Of a stretch of DNA of 64,000 nt, positions 23,115 to 33,893 are shown piece by piece; the stretch's first letter is position 1, and each line of letters begins with the position of its first letter. The translations under genes and the position numbers were made by a program. The DNA comes from Prorocentrum cordatum (taxonomy: Eukaryota > Sar > Dinophyceae > Prorocentrales > Prorocentraceae), in assembly GCA_963575745.1 (NCBI GenBank), contig CAUYUJ010014624.1, forward strand, positions 324,907 to 388,906. The letters run 5' to 3'. The notes beneath the pieces are model-generated. The model had not been told where the DNA came from and did no database searches. It was given only the letters and a program-made list of their open reading frames with translations.

Positions 23115-23363
23115 ACAGCGCCCTTCTTCAGCCAGCGCGGCGGCGCTCGAGCCTCGGCCCTGGCGGATCGAGATTTTGGGAGTTCTGGCTTTCGGAGGGG
23201 GGCCTCCTCGTCGTCGCCCCAGCTGGACGCAGCCCGAAACGACGGTCATGGGGGGGCACGGCCGAAACAGCTTTTAAGCTCACGAACGGCGGGGGAGAGC
23301 CAGCAACCCCCCAGGGGGAAGAAGAAAAGGGGGAAAGAGGGCGGGCAGCACGTTGCACCGTAA

Positions 23364-23385
23364 CAAACAGCCATTTTGGCTGAGT
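23364..23385 (+). other. Degenerate spliced-leader relic upstream of the Cys-rich gene
   Basis: AGCCATTTTGGCT (23369-23381) is an unbroken 13-nt match to the centre of DinoSL; the flanks have diverged, giving about 14 of 22 matches. It lies about 290 bp before the proposed ATG of the next gene on the same strand. The core is self-complementary, so chance or hairpin selection is an alternative. Confidence 0.55.
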
Positions 23386-23654
23386 GCTGGGAGCGGGCTC
23401 CGCTCCTCCTGTCCTCTCCCCACACAGCAGCGGCCAGCATCGGCCGCCGACCGCCGCCGCCGCTGCCATGCCCGTGCTGGGCGTCGACGTGGGGGGCGTC
23501 GCGTCTGGGGAGGGCGACGACGGCCAGGGTGGTCGTCTGGAAGGTTCTGCCAGGTGTGCAAGCGCATGGCGCACTCGGAGGCGGCGCCGCGGCGGCCTGG
23601 CGGTGGCGCCCAGCCCGCCGCCAGATTCGCCGCGGCGCCTCCGCGGGGCGCGCC

Positions 23655-25344
23655 ATGAGCCTGCGCGCCCCCAAAGGCGATGACATCTATATGGCTGTGG
23701 AGCACGGGTTCTGGCCTTTTGCGGTTCTCTATGCGGCTGAGTTCGGCCTGCGTGACTTCCACTTCATCAGTCGCACTAACCGTGGCACGTGGCATTCTCG
23801 CCATCATAGGTTGGGCCAGGTGGAGGCTTGGGTCGTGCGGCTGATCAGGAGCACAGGTCTGTTCGAGATGGGGCTAAGGCAGATGAACGTCCACCTGACC
23901 AAGCAGAAGAGCGGGCCTGATGGGAAAGGCGCTAAGTGCGCTGACGACCGCGTGGTCTTGACGCACATGATCGACAACGACCTCGAGTGCCTGTGGAGCG
24001 TCATCCACGAGGCTGGCCAGCAGCAGGCCAACACCATCAACGCCGTCATCCAGTACACGGGCGTCAGGGCCGCTGGGTCTAAGTGGGACCCCGACGACGA
24101 CGACTTGCTGCTCAGGATGAGCACGTTCTGGGAGGTGGCTGGCGCATTATTGTTATTGGAGGGGGCGTCAGGGTGGGTATGTGTTTTGTAGCTCGGTGAT
24201 CTTCATCGTCGTCGTCGTCGTCGTCGTCGTCGTCTGTCGTTGTCGTTCGTTTGTCGTTCTTCGTCGTTGTCGGGGATTCCCCTCTTCTTTTTTGGAGCCC
24301 CCTCAGTAATAATAACAATCCGCTAGCCCATGGAAGGTCGCGGACTACTTCGGCCTGCCGAACATGGACATCTGGGACCAGCTGGCGCAGCTCGGGCCGC
24401 CTCATCGCCCCGCGCCGACCGACAAGACGCCAGAGCAGTTGATCGAGCAGTGCCGGCGCCGCTCCAGCAGGGTGCGCCGTCGCCCGCCGACGGAGGAGCT
24501 CGACGACGACGGCGACATCATCGACGGCGACGACGACAATCGCCCAGATGGTGCTGGCGGTCGCCCCCGAGGAGGCGGAGGAGGCGGGCGGCCCGTGACG
24601 CCGCCGAGGAGGTCGGCGGCGTCCACTCCACCGCCGAGGAAGGCAGCGCCGAAGCTGCTGGTGGCCAAGAAGGCGGCGTCGCCGCCGTTGGTGCCGCCGC
24701 CGACCCACCTCGCCGCCGCGCCGCCCGCCAGGGGGTCGGTGGCCGCCGCCTCGGCTGCATCGGCCCAGACTGCGAAGGCGGCGGCGGCGACGGCGATCCC
24801 GCTGCAGCCTCAGCAGCCGAAGGTGCCTCCTCGTCCTGGGCGCTACGCCATGGCGACGCCGCCGCCGACGCCAGGGCGCCCGTCGTCGTCGGCTGCGGGC
24901 GCAGCAGCGCCGGCAGCGACGATGACGCAGCAGGAGCTCCAGCATCAGGTCGAGATGCTGCAGGCGCAAATGAACACCCTGATCGCCTTGCAGATGTCGC
25001 CCGGGGCTGCTTCGGCGTCGTCGTCAGGAGCTGCTGCAGCGGCAGCCGCGTCTCCTCCTCCTCCTGAGCCTGGGGCTGCATCGGCCGGGGGGGAGGAGTG
25101 GCAGGGCTGGCAATCGGCCACGCAGCATTCGAGGGCCTGGAATCTGAAGAAGTTAGCTCGAGCACGGGCCTTCGGAGCTGGCGCGAGGCCTACAGGAGTC
25201 CGCACGGCGCCTGCGATAACCATGTGCGCCCAGTGCAACAGCAATCAGCCTGGCGCATACTGCGTTAGGTTTGCGTGCAGGGTGTGCTGCCAGAGGTTGC
25301 AGGAGTCGAACCCAGACACTATTTGCGAGCAGCACCGTGCTTGA
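23655..25344 (+). CDS. Unknown protein with Cys-rich C-terminus, two exons
   Basis: Exon 1 is read from ATG 23655 to 24134 and exon 2 from 24337 to the TGA at 25344, about 495 residues. The proposed intron (24135-24336, GT...AG, phase 0) joins MSTFWE to VADYFGLPNMDIWDQL, and removes a (GTC)n tract and an in-frame stop. The N-terminal 180 residues are well balanced (KGDDIYMAVEHGFWPFAVLY, LIRSTGLFEMGLRQMNVHL); the middle is Ala/Pro/Arg-rich and low-complexity with an acidic patch; the last 40 residues hold a Cys cluster (CAQC, then CRVCC and CEQH) that could bind zinc. A spliced-leader-like sequence lies upstream at 23369. No family is recognised. The start could be further upstream if a 5' intron exists. 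Confidence 0.6.
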
Positions 25345-25569
25345 AACAAGCACTGCCGCGTCGTGTGCTCGACCAGCGAGCGCCCCTGTAATTTTGCGAC
25401 CTGGACGCGCGTCAACAACGTGACGACTGCGCGGTCGCCGCATAGTCAGGGGGGTGCACGCTATTCTTCGCTATAAGTGCGCAAGTTACGAGACGACTGC
25501 TGAGATCGGCGCTCGACCCGTCCGTGGAAAAATCATCATCGCCATCATCAGACATCAGAGGGCGATGAA

Positions 25570-25672
25570 TGAATGAGGATGGCGAATGAGGAGGAGGAGG
25601 AGGAGGAGGCGGAGGAGGAGGAGGAGGAGGAGGAGGAGGAGGAGGAGGAGGAGGAGGAGGAGGAGGGAGAGG
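25570..25672. repeat. (GGA)n microsatellite
   Basis: GAGGAGGAG run of about 85 bp inside a purine-rich stretch that extends, more diluted, to about 25800. Confidence 0.95.
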
Positions 25673-26168
25673 CAACAGCAGCAGGAGGAGGGAGGGCCGT
25701 GACGAGGAGGGATAGCGAGGAGAGAAGGGTTGGAGGGTGGAGAAGGGGGAGGAGAGAAGGGTTGGAGGGTGGAGAAGTGGGGGGAGAGGAGAAGGGGGGG
25801 CCACCCGCCAGCAACAGCGGCCTCCTAGCCAGCAGCGCCCCCTGCAGCGGCGGGGACATATGCCCCCACCCATCCGTTCAACTACGTCAGCTGCGCCTCC
25901 ACGAGAGCTCCATGGGTTATTGGCCACGCCCATCTTCTTTGTCTGCATGTGATTTGCGTCAGCTGCGCCTCCAAGAGAGCTTTCTGAGTTCTTAGTTACT
26001 TCGGGATGGGCCTGAACATCTGGGCCACGTCAGATTCTGCCTCTGGAACGCTTTCGGGACAACAAGTGGCCCATGTGGGTTGGGCATGTCGATTGGTCCG
26101 CGCACTCCTTCCATGGTCGGTCTGCTCTGGAACTTGGAACCCTGCCCCGTCTCAATTTCTACCACTTT

Positions 26169-26229
26169 GGCTGTTTCGGCCGAAGGCCAGGCCGGCTGCG
26201 TCGGCCGGATCCTGACGGCCGTTTCGGCC
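26169..26229 (+). repeat. 13-nt hairpin motif, three copies
   Basis: GGCTGTTTCGGCC at 26169-26181, GGCTGCGTCGGCC at 26194-26206 and GGCCGTTTCGGCC at 26217-26229, spaced 25 and 23 bases apart. The third has perfectly complementary arms. The cluster lies 220-280 bp before a degenerate spliced leader and the next gene. Confidence 0.7.
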
Positions 26230-26449
26230 AACTCTCTCTTTCTTGCCGTCGTCGCGTTCGTCGTCGTCTGTCGCCGCCGCCGTCGACCCTCGCTCGCCGC
26301 CGCCCTGCGCCTTCTTCTTTCGTCGTCGTCGTCGTCAGCGCTGCTGCTGATCTGCCCGTCGATCGATCGTCGACCCCCCGCTACCCTCCCGCCTGCGGCT
26401 CGCCTCCTCCTCCCCCCCCTCCTCCGCTTCCTCCAATTCCATTTCCATC

Positions 26450-26471
26450 TCCGCAACCGTTTTGGTTCAGT
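26450..26471 (+). other. Degenerate spliced-leader relic upstream of the ~1000-residue gene
   Basis: TCCGCAACCGTTTTGGTTCA aligns without gaps to DinoSL with 16 of 22 matches over 22 bases; the first four differences are all transitions. It sits directly behind a 60-base polypyrimidine stretch (26401-26450), the arrangement expected of a 3' splice acceptor, and 84 bp before the ATG at 26555. Confidence 0.5.
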
Positions 26472-26554
26472 GTGTACCGACGCGGGCTGTTGCGGCCCTT
26501 CAGAACGAACATAACGTGTGGACTCGTCGACTGGCAGTGGGAGTTACGCCAGTC

Positions 26555-29500
26555 ATGCCCGCTAAGGCGGTCAAGCGTGAGCAGAAGGGGGCTGCCTCGG
26601 CCCCCCCGCCCATGAAAAGGGCAAAGGCGAAGGCTAAGCAGCCGGAGTCTGACCCTGCTGGTTCGGCAGGAGGTGCGCAGCCGGAGGCGCCGCCGGAGAC
26701 CAACCAAGTCGTGGGCCCGACGCTGGACATCATCACCGATGCTTTGAACGCCATCAAGGGGTCGCCATTCTTCGCCGACCTCGAGAAGAAAATGCCGCTG
26801 ACCATCGCCCAGGGCGGTCGCCAGGCGCCGTTCGTGAAGGAGGATTGTTCTGATGCCCTCAGCCGCGGATCCCCCTACTCATGTGGGTGCAACCTCTTCT
26901 GGCAGAACTTCTTCTGGAGCTCCAGCTACCGCACCCCTGTGAACATGGGGCAGGTCAGGGAGATCGTGAACTACCACCTTAAGAGCCCGCCAAATGTCTT
27001 CCCCATGAACACCGTCTTCGCGGTGGACAGCTCGGACATGGACGTCACTAAGCACCTGGGCAGTTTGCAGCGCCTCTCACCAATCGAGCCGCAGCTGGCC
27101 TTGCTCATGGCCATCGCTGACGCGGTAAAGCAGCAGGCGGAGGACTCCATCCTGTCAAAGTGGATGCAGGTCGTGCTTTCGGCGCCAGTGACGTTCGAGG
27201 TGGTGTTGCCAGGTGACATGCGGTATTGGCGCGCCCAGAACATTCGGCAGGAGTGGATCGAGCATGGGGAGACAGCCCAACTCACCGTGAGGCAATGGGT
27301 GTACGACATCGTCGGGTTCAAGGCGGCGAAGGAAAAAGAGCTGGAGAAAACGTTGGGCGCCAAGGACGTCAGCGAGCTCTACGAGAAGAAGATGAAGTAT
27401 GCGCGGTCTACTGAAAAAGTGAAACCAACCTTCGTGGATAACGCAATCACAGTCCACAAGCGGTTGCTGTCCCTGGAGGCGTCCAATCGGTGCCTTGTCT
27501 GGGCGGACGAGAACCTGATGAACAAGTCCCCGTGGAATAGCCTCTACGCGATGCACGCTGTGGTCGAGCGCGCGTCGACCCCCAACAAGATCGATTGGGC
27601 GATGATGGGCCTCACGGATCATTACCGCATGGCGCCCCGGGGGTTGTTCTGAACACCCTTCGCTGCTCGCGCCAGCCCGTCGACGACGCGTCGTCGTCGT
27701 CGGCGGGACGGCGCGAATCAGCGTTGGGGAGGGGTCAGAACCACCAGGACTTCATCAACTTAGGCGAGTTCGGTGTCAGCAAGCTCAGGGACTACAGGCA
27801 GAGCTACGTTGAAATCTTGAACATGAAATACGACGTGAAGAACGAGCTCTTGTTCAAGTGGCTTCCGCGCACTGGCATCCCAACCGAACACGTCACATTG
27901 ATGCAAGAGAAGATGAATACCTTCGACGCGGTGCGGACGTACGTCAGTTCCTACCCAGGGGGGGTAGTCGATACCACGTGGCAGGCTCTGATTAGTGTTG
28001 GTGGCAAGCAGTCGGCTGTTTCGGCTGTCACGCTCATCGAGGAGTTGGTGTACACAACCGAGTTCGACTCTCGCTACAGGAACGCCGTCCAGTCGAAGCT
28101 CGAGGCGGCGGATTTTCTCGCCTACGAATCGATCTCCACGCGCATGAACGAAGTCATCGAGATGGTGCGGAGGGAGAACAATGGGGGGCATGGTACTACT
28201 GACACGCCGGCCGCGGCTGGAAGTGGCACGGGCACCCCTGCAGCTGCCGGGGCTGACAACCCTGCGGGGCAGATGACCGCAGTGGCGGGCGACAGGCCCG
28301 CGGAGTTGAAAAACTTCGACAAGCTGCCAGAGATGGACAAAACGAGTTGGAACAAATTCATCGACAAGCTCATTCGCACGTACGTTCAGATCGTGCCCGA
28401 CCAGAAAACGGCGGCCGAGCTGGAGACCATGCTCCGGGACTCCGCGCTCGCCACCATCAAGGGTGACCCCACGGGGCTGGTGCTGTACCACTTCGACGTG
28501 AAGCAGTTCGGCGAGCCGCTCACCAGGCCTGAGCTGCGCATTGCGCCCCTCAGGGATGGCCCGTACCACCGCCTCGTGCGGACGATGCTGAACGCGAGGG
28601 CGCCTCAGGGGCAACTAGCCCATCTCCGCAATGGGGAGGTCGCAGTGATTTTGGACGGCGGGCGGAGGGGCAACGCGACCAAGTTGCTCGGGCCGTGGAA
28701 GGAGAACACCATCGAGACGAAGAAGGATACACCGCCGAGCAAGGGGCGCGGCTGCGATGAGCCCGACGATGACGATGATAAGGAGGATGACGACAACAGC
28801 GACGCTGAGAAGAAGGCCGGCTTCAAAGCTTCGATCATCCAGCTCGCGTACACGGAGGAGAGCCTCAAGAAGCGCCGCAACAGGGTTCACGGAGGCACGG
28901 GGAGCTTGCAGCAGGTAGAGTGGGTGCACATGTTGGCGCACTCGCGCATTTCGGTCCCTGAGCGGCGCCGCAAGCACTTCGAGGGCAGCACCGCGGGGGA
29001 TCTGATCAACGGCATCGAGCTCCCAGAGTTGAGCAAGGAATGGCACGTGACGTGGAAAGACAAAAAGGCAATATACGGGAAGCGCAATCTGATTGCGGTG
29101 GGGGGCAAAACAGAGGGCATTCAAGGCGAGGCCGAGCGGAAAACCGACTCTACCGTTGTCCCCATTTCCTACCACGGCATGCCGCTTCTCTTCTACAAAG
29201 AGCTGCTGCACATGTTCTTTGTCAAATGCGTCCTCGACATGACCCCGCTCAACGCGAAATTCGCGTGGGCTTGTCTCGAGGAGAGGGTCGCATACGTCGG
29301 GGTGGCCTTCACGAAAGAACACATGGAGAAAATCTACCTCCACCTGGCGGAGCTCGTGAAGAGCGCGATGGCGGATCCTGGGTCCAAGCTGTTCAACAAG
29401 GAGTACGCGAAAGCTGTCGGCAAGGAGGTGGCGCCGACGCCGAAGGTACAGCCAGGGCCGAAGCGCCGCAGCCGCCGCAACACCGGCGCCGCCGCGGCAG

Positions 29501-29694
29501 CGGAGGCCGACGCCGGCGCGGGGGAGGGCGGCGGCGGCGATGGTGGTGACCAGCAGGAGGGCGGCGGCGGCGGTGGCGGTGGTTGCCAGAGCGGCGGCTT
29601 TGCCGGAGGAGATGATGGGTTCGACGACGATCCCGCGGCAGAAGGGCTGCCTGGCGCTGACGAGGAGCTCTGGGACCCTTTGCAGGAGGATTAG
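26555..29694 (+). CDS. Unknown ~1000-residue protein, one frame change/intron
   Basis: Two long frames meet near 27640. Frame 2 runs from ATG 26555 and would end at 27652; frame 1 continues to TAG 29694. Removing a GT...AG segment 27643-27779 joins them in phase to about 1000 residues; a shorter intron ending at 27738, or a one-base slip in the CCCCGGGGG run at 27635-27643, would also do. The N-terminus is basic (KAVKREQK, MKRAKAKAK), suggesting a nuclear protein. The first 350 residues are compact (NLFWQNFFWSSSYRT; VRQWVYDIVGFKAAKEKE). The second part has a Thr/Ala/Gly linker, an acidic stretch (DDDDDKEDDDNSDAEKK) and a Gly/Asp-rich tail. No catalytic motif or family is recognised. The sustained third-position GC and lack of internal stops over 1000 codons make it a real gene. 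Confidence 0.65.
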
Positions 29695-30005
29695 AGCTGA
29701 GGTGCAGTCAACCTGCGAGGACGAGTCATGCGATCATGATGATTGAGAGCAGCCATTACCGTAGTAGTCATCGGCCCAATCAGATGTCCCTGTTTGAAGT
29801 TCAGAACCCCATCCCCCGCAATGATGATGAGGATTATGATGATGATGCGTGAGTTTATCGGTTTACCCAAGCTTTGGGACGATGGCATTTTTGTAGCTGC
29901 GTGCGTTGCGTTTGTTGTAGAATAATACCGTCTAAGCTGACATAGGTTTCTGGCAGCATTTGCGCGCGTTTTTTAGCATCGCTGATTCGGCGGGCGCGCC
30001 GGGCA

Positions 30006-30018
30006 GGCTGTTTCGGCT
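30006..30018 (+). repeat. 13-nt hairpin motif
   Basis: GGCTGTTTCGGCT, about 310 bp after the stop of the preceding gene. The outer pair is G-U. Confidence 0.55.
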
Positions 30019-30436
30019 AGCCCCAGGCCCCTTCTGTCCTCGCCAGCGCATCCCACCATGACGGATGGCATTGCAAAAAAACATGCATGGCTTCCGCCGC
30101 CCGCCTTGGCTCACTCATGCCCTCGAGCTTCCATGTATTGTGCTTTTCCAATCGGAATGTTCGCGCGGCTTTGGACGTGATTGGAGTTGGACTCGGCGCT
30201 GGATTTGAAAGAGGCACTTAAAGCACACAGGATAGCCGTGACAACCTCCTCCTCATCATCCTCTTCCTCCTCCTCCTCCTCACTATCCCCTCCTCCCCCC
30301 CCCCTCCTTATAGCTTCGAAAACGCCCGAACACTTTACTGCAACAGATGATGCTCGCAAACACGCCCAGACACTTTACTGCAACAGATGGCGCTCACTAT
30401 GCGTAGAGGTTCTGTTTCGAGTATTGGTCAAGGCCT

Positions 30437-31752
30437 TTGGGCTCCGCCGCCTGCGCCACCGCCGCCGCAGCTCGCTGCCGACCTCGAGCTGCGGTAGGAG
30501 AGGTCTGTCGGGCAATTCGCCGACGGCAGCGAGCTGCGGCAGGGACTGGCGGCCCCTGCCGCAGCTCACTGCCGACCTCGAGCTGCGGTAGGAGAGGTCT
30601 GTCGGGCAATTCGCCGACGGCAGCGAGCTGCGGTAGGGGCCCGCGGCCCCTGCCAGAGCTCACTGCCGACCTCGAGCTGCGGTAGGAGAGGTCTGTCGGG
30701 CAAGTCGCCGAGGGCGCCGCAGCTCACTGCCGACCTCGAGCTGCGGTAGGAGAGGTCTGTCGTCGCGCGAGTCGCCGACGGCAGCGAGCTGCGGTAGGGG
30801 CCGGCGGCCCCTACCGCAGCTCACTGCCGACCTCGAGCTGCGGTAGGAGAACTCTGAGAAGCCCCCTGTCGCGCGAGTCGCCGATGATGATGGGGGGGGG
30901 GTGGGGGGGGGGGGGGGGGGGGGAGGAGGGGGTGCGAATGAATGGCGGGCCCGTCGTCGCTCGCGGCCGACGCTCGCGTTCGTTGCCGCGGGAGCTGCGC
31001 AAGGAGCTTACTAACAGTCGTCTCTGATCGCAGCTCCCTGTCGCCAGGGAGCTGCGGTAACCAATGTTCGGGAGCATGTTGCGAGACGTCTGTTCGGGGG
31101 CCCCCGAACAGACGTCTCGCAACATGCTCCCGAACATTGGTTACCGCAGCTCCCTGGCGACAGGGAGCTGCGATTAGAGACGACTGTTAGTAAGCTCCTT
31201 GCGCAGCTCCCGCGGCAACGAACGCGCGCGTCGGCCACGAGCGACGACGGGCCCGCCCTTCATTCGCACCCCCTCCTCCCCCCCCCCCCACCCCCCATCG
31301 TCATCGGCGACTCGCGCGACAGGGGGCGTCTCAGTCAGAGTTATCCTACCGCAGCTCGAGGTCGGCAGTGAGCAGCGGTAGTAGGGGCCGCCGGCCCCTA
31401 CCGCAGCTCGCTGCCGTCGGCGAATTGCCCGACGGACCTCTCCTACCGCAGCTCGAGGTCGGCAGTGAGCTGCGGTGCCCTCGGCGACTTGCCCGACAGA
31501 CCTCTCCTACCGCAGCTCGAGGTCGGCAGTGAGCTGCGGTGGCGGTGGTGCAGACGGACCACCCCCGCTACCGCAGCTCGCTGCCGTCGGCGAATTGCCC
31601 GACAGACCTCTCCCACCGCAGCTCGAGGTCGGCAGCGAGCTGTGGCGGTGGCTACCGCAGCTCGCTGCCGTCGGCGAATTGCGCGACAGACCTTTCCTAC
31701 CGCAGCTCGAGGTCGGCAGTGAGCTGCGGCGGCGGTGGTGCAGGCGGCGGCG
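30437..31752. mobile_element. 1.3-kb foldback palindrome
   Basis: The centre lies between 31100 and 31101 in TGTTCGGGGGCCCCCGAACA. The 45 bases on either side are perfectly complementary, and similarity continues outward to about 30437 on the left and 31752 on the right, where CGCCTGCGCCACCGCCGCCG is matched by its near-complement. Each arm is itself made of short repeats (CCGCAGCTCGCTGCCGACCT and CGAGCTGCGGTAGGAGAGGT) that pair locally as well. The innermost 70-80 codons read almost identically on both strands, as a palindrome requires. No protein is encoded. It separates the ~1000-residue gene from the methyltransferase. Confidence 0.85.
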
Positions 31753-32337
31753 ACAGTGGCGGGGTGCCAGCGGATGCGTTCGGGCGCGGCGTTGGTAGTG
31801 GGAGGGGGGCCTTCATCATCACTGGGTGCTTGGCAGGTGGGCTGGGGGGAGGAGGGGCCGAATGCATTCGCAAGGCCCCCAGCAACGAGGCCGCGTGTTC
31901 TGGACTTCTGATGTGGTTATCGGGCCCCCCAGCGGGGCCGCATCAGAGGGCTCATCCAAGACATATAGGATGGATTGGCGTTCCGCCATCTGCCGTGTCA
32001 TGCCTGCAGTTCGCGCGGGGGCCGCGTTGTTGGGGGGCGACGGCGGGGGGATCATAAGTTACGGCGTTCCGATATCTACCGCGTTGGTTCCCCCTCAGTG
32101 GAGTTGACAAATTGCACAGCGAGCCGCGTGGCTCGTTCCTCAGGGGCTTTCGTTTTACAAGGGGCTCTGGTGGTCTGACTGGCGGTCCCGACGGCGCTTG
32201 CGACGCCGAAGAGGAAGCAGATGCGTTCTTACTTACTACAGACATGTCATTCCAATGTGCTCTGGAAACGTTGTTCCGGAGCACTTTAAAGTGACCCCCC
32301 CAGCAGAGGGCGACGAACTAAGGTTTGATTCATCTGC

Positions 32338-32350
32338 AGCTGTTTCGGCC
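32338..32350 (+). repeat. 13-nt hairpin motif upstream of the methyltransferase
   Basis: AGCTGTTTCGGCC, 83 bp before the ATG at 32433. It aligns with DinoSL positions 6-18 by transitions only, so it may be the decayed leader of this gene. The related AGCCGAGGCAGCC (reverse sense) lies within the first codons at 32482-32494. Confidence 0.55.
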
Positions 32351-32432
32351 AGAAGCAATAATACTACATACACAATCGTGTCTTCTCTTCCTGCCCGCCT
32401 GTTCCCCCCGCGCGATTCCCCGCGTCGCCGAC

Positions 32433-33530
32433 ATGGGGAAGACGACAGTCAATGCTGGGGTGAAGAATACTGCTGGCGGGCAGCCGAGGCAGCCGCGGCG
32501 CCCGAAGGTCCTGAAGTTGGGATCTGATTTCTCGGGCGTCGAGACGGCGTCCGTGGCCATGAAGCGCATGGGCATCAGTCATTCCCTCGAGTTCGTGAGC
32601 GAGTCTGATTCGGCGTGCATGTCAGTCATCAAGAAGAACCACCAGCCGGCGCACGCGTTCTCGAACATACTGGAGCGTACGGCCGCGGAGGAGACTTACG
32701 CCGACGTGTACGTGTGGACCCTTCCTTGCCAAGACTTCTCTGCTGGCGGCAAACAGGAGGGCGTCAGCGGCGAGCGCCGCACGGGGGACCTGATCAAGAA
32801 GAGCATGCAGTTCATAAAGAACAAACGGCCCCGCCTGACCATCTTCGAGAACGTCCCGACCCTCATGACCAAAAAGTTCGCCCGCATCCTCAAGGGCATC
32901 GAGGAAGCGCAGAAGAAGCTTGGCTACGTCGTTCACGTGAAGAAGCTGAACAGCAAGGACTTTGGAGTTCCCCAGTCGAGGGAGCGCGTCTATGTTGTCG
33001 GCGTGCGGCAGGACAGCGAGATGCATCCGTTCACGTGGCCGCAGAAGCAGGCGACGCCTCCAGTGACTTCCATCCTGGAGCCCAAGCGTGCGACCGACGT
33101 GGCAGGTCGGCCCCCCAGCAGCAAGCGCAGCCGGGACCTGTGCAAGGCCGCCTACAAGAAAGTCTGCAAGAAGAAGACGGGGGTGGACCCGCGCGTGGCC
33201 CCAGTGATGGTCGACATCGACTGCTCCGAGAGGTTCGCCACGCACGGGATCAACATCGCCAGGACCCTCACCAAAACCCGTGGCCAGAACGGAGGTCCGT
33301 GGGTCTCCAGCCGCGGGCGGCGGGTGACGCTGCATGAGATGATGCGGCTTCAGGGTTTCGCCAAGAAGGACATTCCACAGGCTGAGCTCAACCTGTCGGA
33401 CCACCAGATCGGCGGCATGGTCGGCAACGCAGTCAGCGTGCATACCATGGGCGCCATTTTGTCGGAGGGGCTCCACAGCGCCGGGCTGACGAAGACGAAG
33501 GTGCCATTTCCCTTGCACTATGAGTGGTGA
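32433..33530 (+). CDS. DNA (cytosine-5) methyltransferase, intact catalytic core
   Basis: ATG 32433 to TGA 33530, 365 residues, no intron. The C5-methyltransferase motifs appear in order: motif I DFSGVET (32-38, binds S-adenosylmethionine), motif IV LPCQDFS with the catalytic Cys at 99, motif VI FENV (138-141), motif VIII QSRERVYVVG (181-190), and motif X GNAVSV near the C-terminus after a short target-recognition region. The enzyme would methylate cytosine C5 in DNA, in the nucleus. There is no N-terminal BAH, CXXC, chromo or helicase domain, so it is a minimal, DNMT2-sized or bacterial-like form; the PCQ motif IV does not settle the subfamily. The N-terminal 28 residues are basic. It lies between a foldback palindrome and a hAT-like transposase. 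Retrotransposon-borne methyltransferases are known in dinoflagellates, but no RT is fused to this one. Confidence 0.9.
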   Translation: MGKTTVNAGVKNTAGGQPRQPRRPKVLKLGSDFSGVETASVAMKRMGISHSLEFVSESDSACMSVIKKNHQPAHAFSNILERTAAEETYADVYVWTLPCQDFSAGGKQEGVSGERRTGDLIKKSMQFIKNKRPRLTIFENVPTLMTKKFARILKGIEEAQKKLGYVVHVKKLNSKDFGVPQSRERVYVVGVRQDSEMHPFTWPQKQATPPVTSILEPKRATDVAGRPPSSKRSRDLCKAAYKKVCKKKTGVDPRVAPVMVDIDCSERFATHGINIARTLTKTRGQNGGPWVSSRGRRVTLHEMMRLQGFAKKDIPQAELNLSDHQIGGMVGNAVSVHTMGAILSEGLHSAGLTKTKVPFPLHYEW

Positions 33531-33574
33531 GTGCAACTTGATTGTACCGCATGTGGTTTTGCGATATCGGCCCA

Positions 33575-33587
33575 GGCTGTTCCGGCC
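33575..33587 (+). repeat. 13-nt hairpin motif downstream of the methyltransferase
   Basis: GGCTGTTCCGGCC, 45 bp after the methyltransferase stop codon. Confidence 0.5.
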
Positions 33588-33670
33588 CATCGGCTGCATT
33601 TCCTTCTGTCGCTCTTAGGTCAAGGAGTTCCAGCACCTGGCCCCAAGGAAAATGACCGCTAACATAAATA

Positions 33671-33777
33671 AGGCCCTAGTGGGGCCTGTTGTGTTTTGGC
33701 GTCTCTGATGCGGTTTGTTGATGGGTAGGCTCGCCACCCATGGTACATGTTTGTTGATGGGCCAGCTTGCTGGCCAT
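33671..33777 (+). other. Three short hairpins in tandem
   Basis: AGGCCCTAGTGGGGCCT (33671-33687), ATGGGT-A-GGC-TC-GCC-ACCCAT (33721-33741) and ATGG-G-CCAGC-TT-GCTGGCCAT (33757-33777) each fold into a stem of 6-9 bp. The last two are both preceded by GTTTGTTG and differ at stem bases while keeping them paired. They lie between the methyltransferase stop and the leader relic of the transposase, so could be an mRNA 3' structure or part of a small repeat. Confidence 0.55.
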
Positions 33778-33811
33778 GCCATTTCTTACTGTCACGCGCC
33801 TTATCCCATTT

Positions 33812-33833
33812 CTCGTAACCATTTTTGCTCAAG
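33812..33833 (+). other. Spliced-leader relic upstream of the hAT-like transposase
   Basis: CGTAACCATTTTTGCTCAAG matches the last 20 nt of DinoSL at 18 positions. It follows a pyrimidine-rich stretch (CCTTATCCCATTTCT) and lies 61 bp before the proposed ATG at 33894. Unlike the other degenerate copies it retains the 3' CTCAAG end, so it is the best relic after the exact one at 55574. Confidence 0.75.
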
Positions 33834-33893
33834 TCTCATGTGTCTGCACGGCCGACAACGATTATTGCTACCGCCAGCCACCCCGATGTAGCT

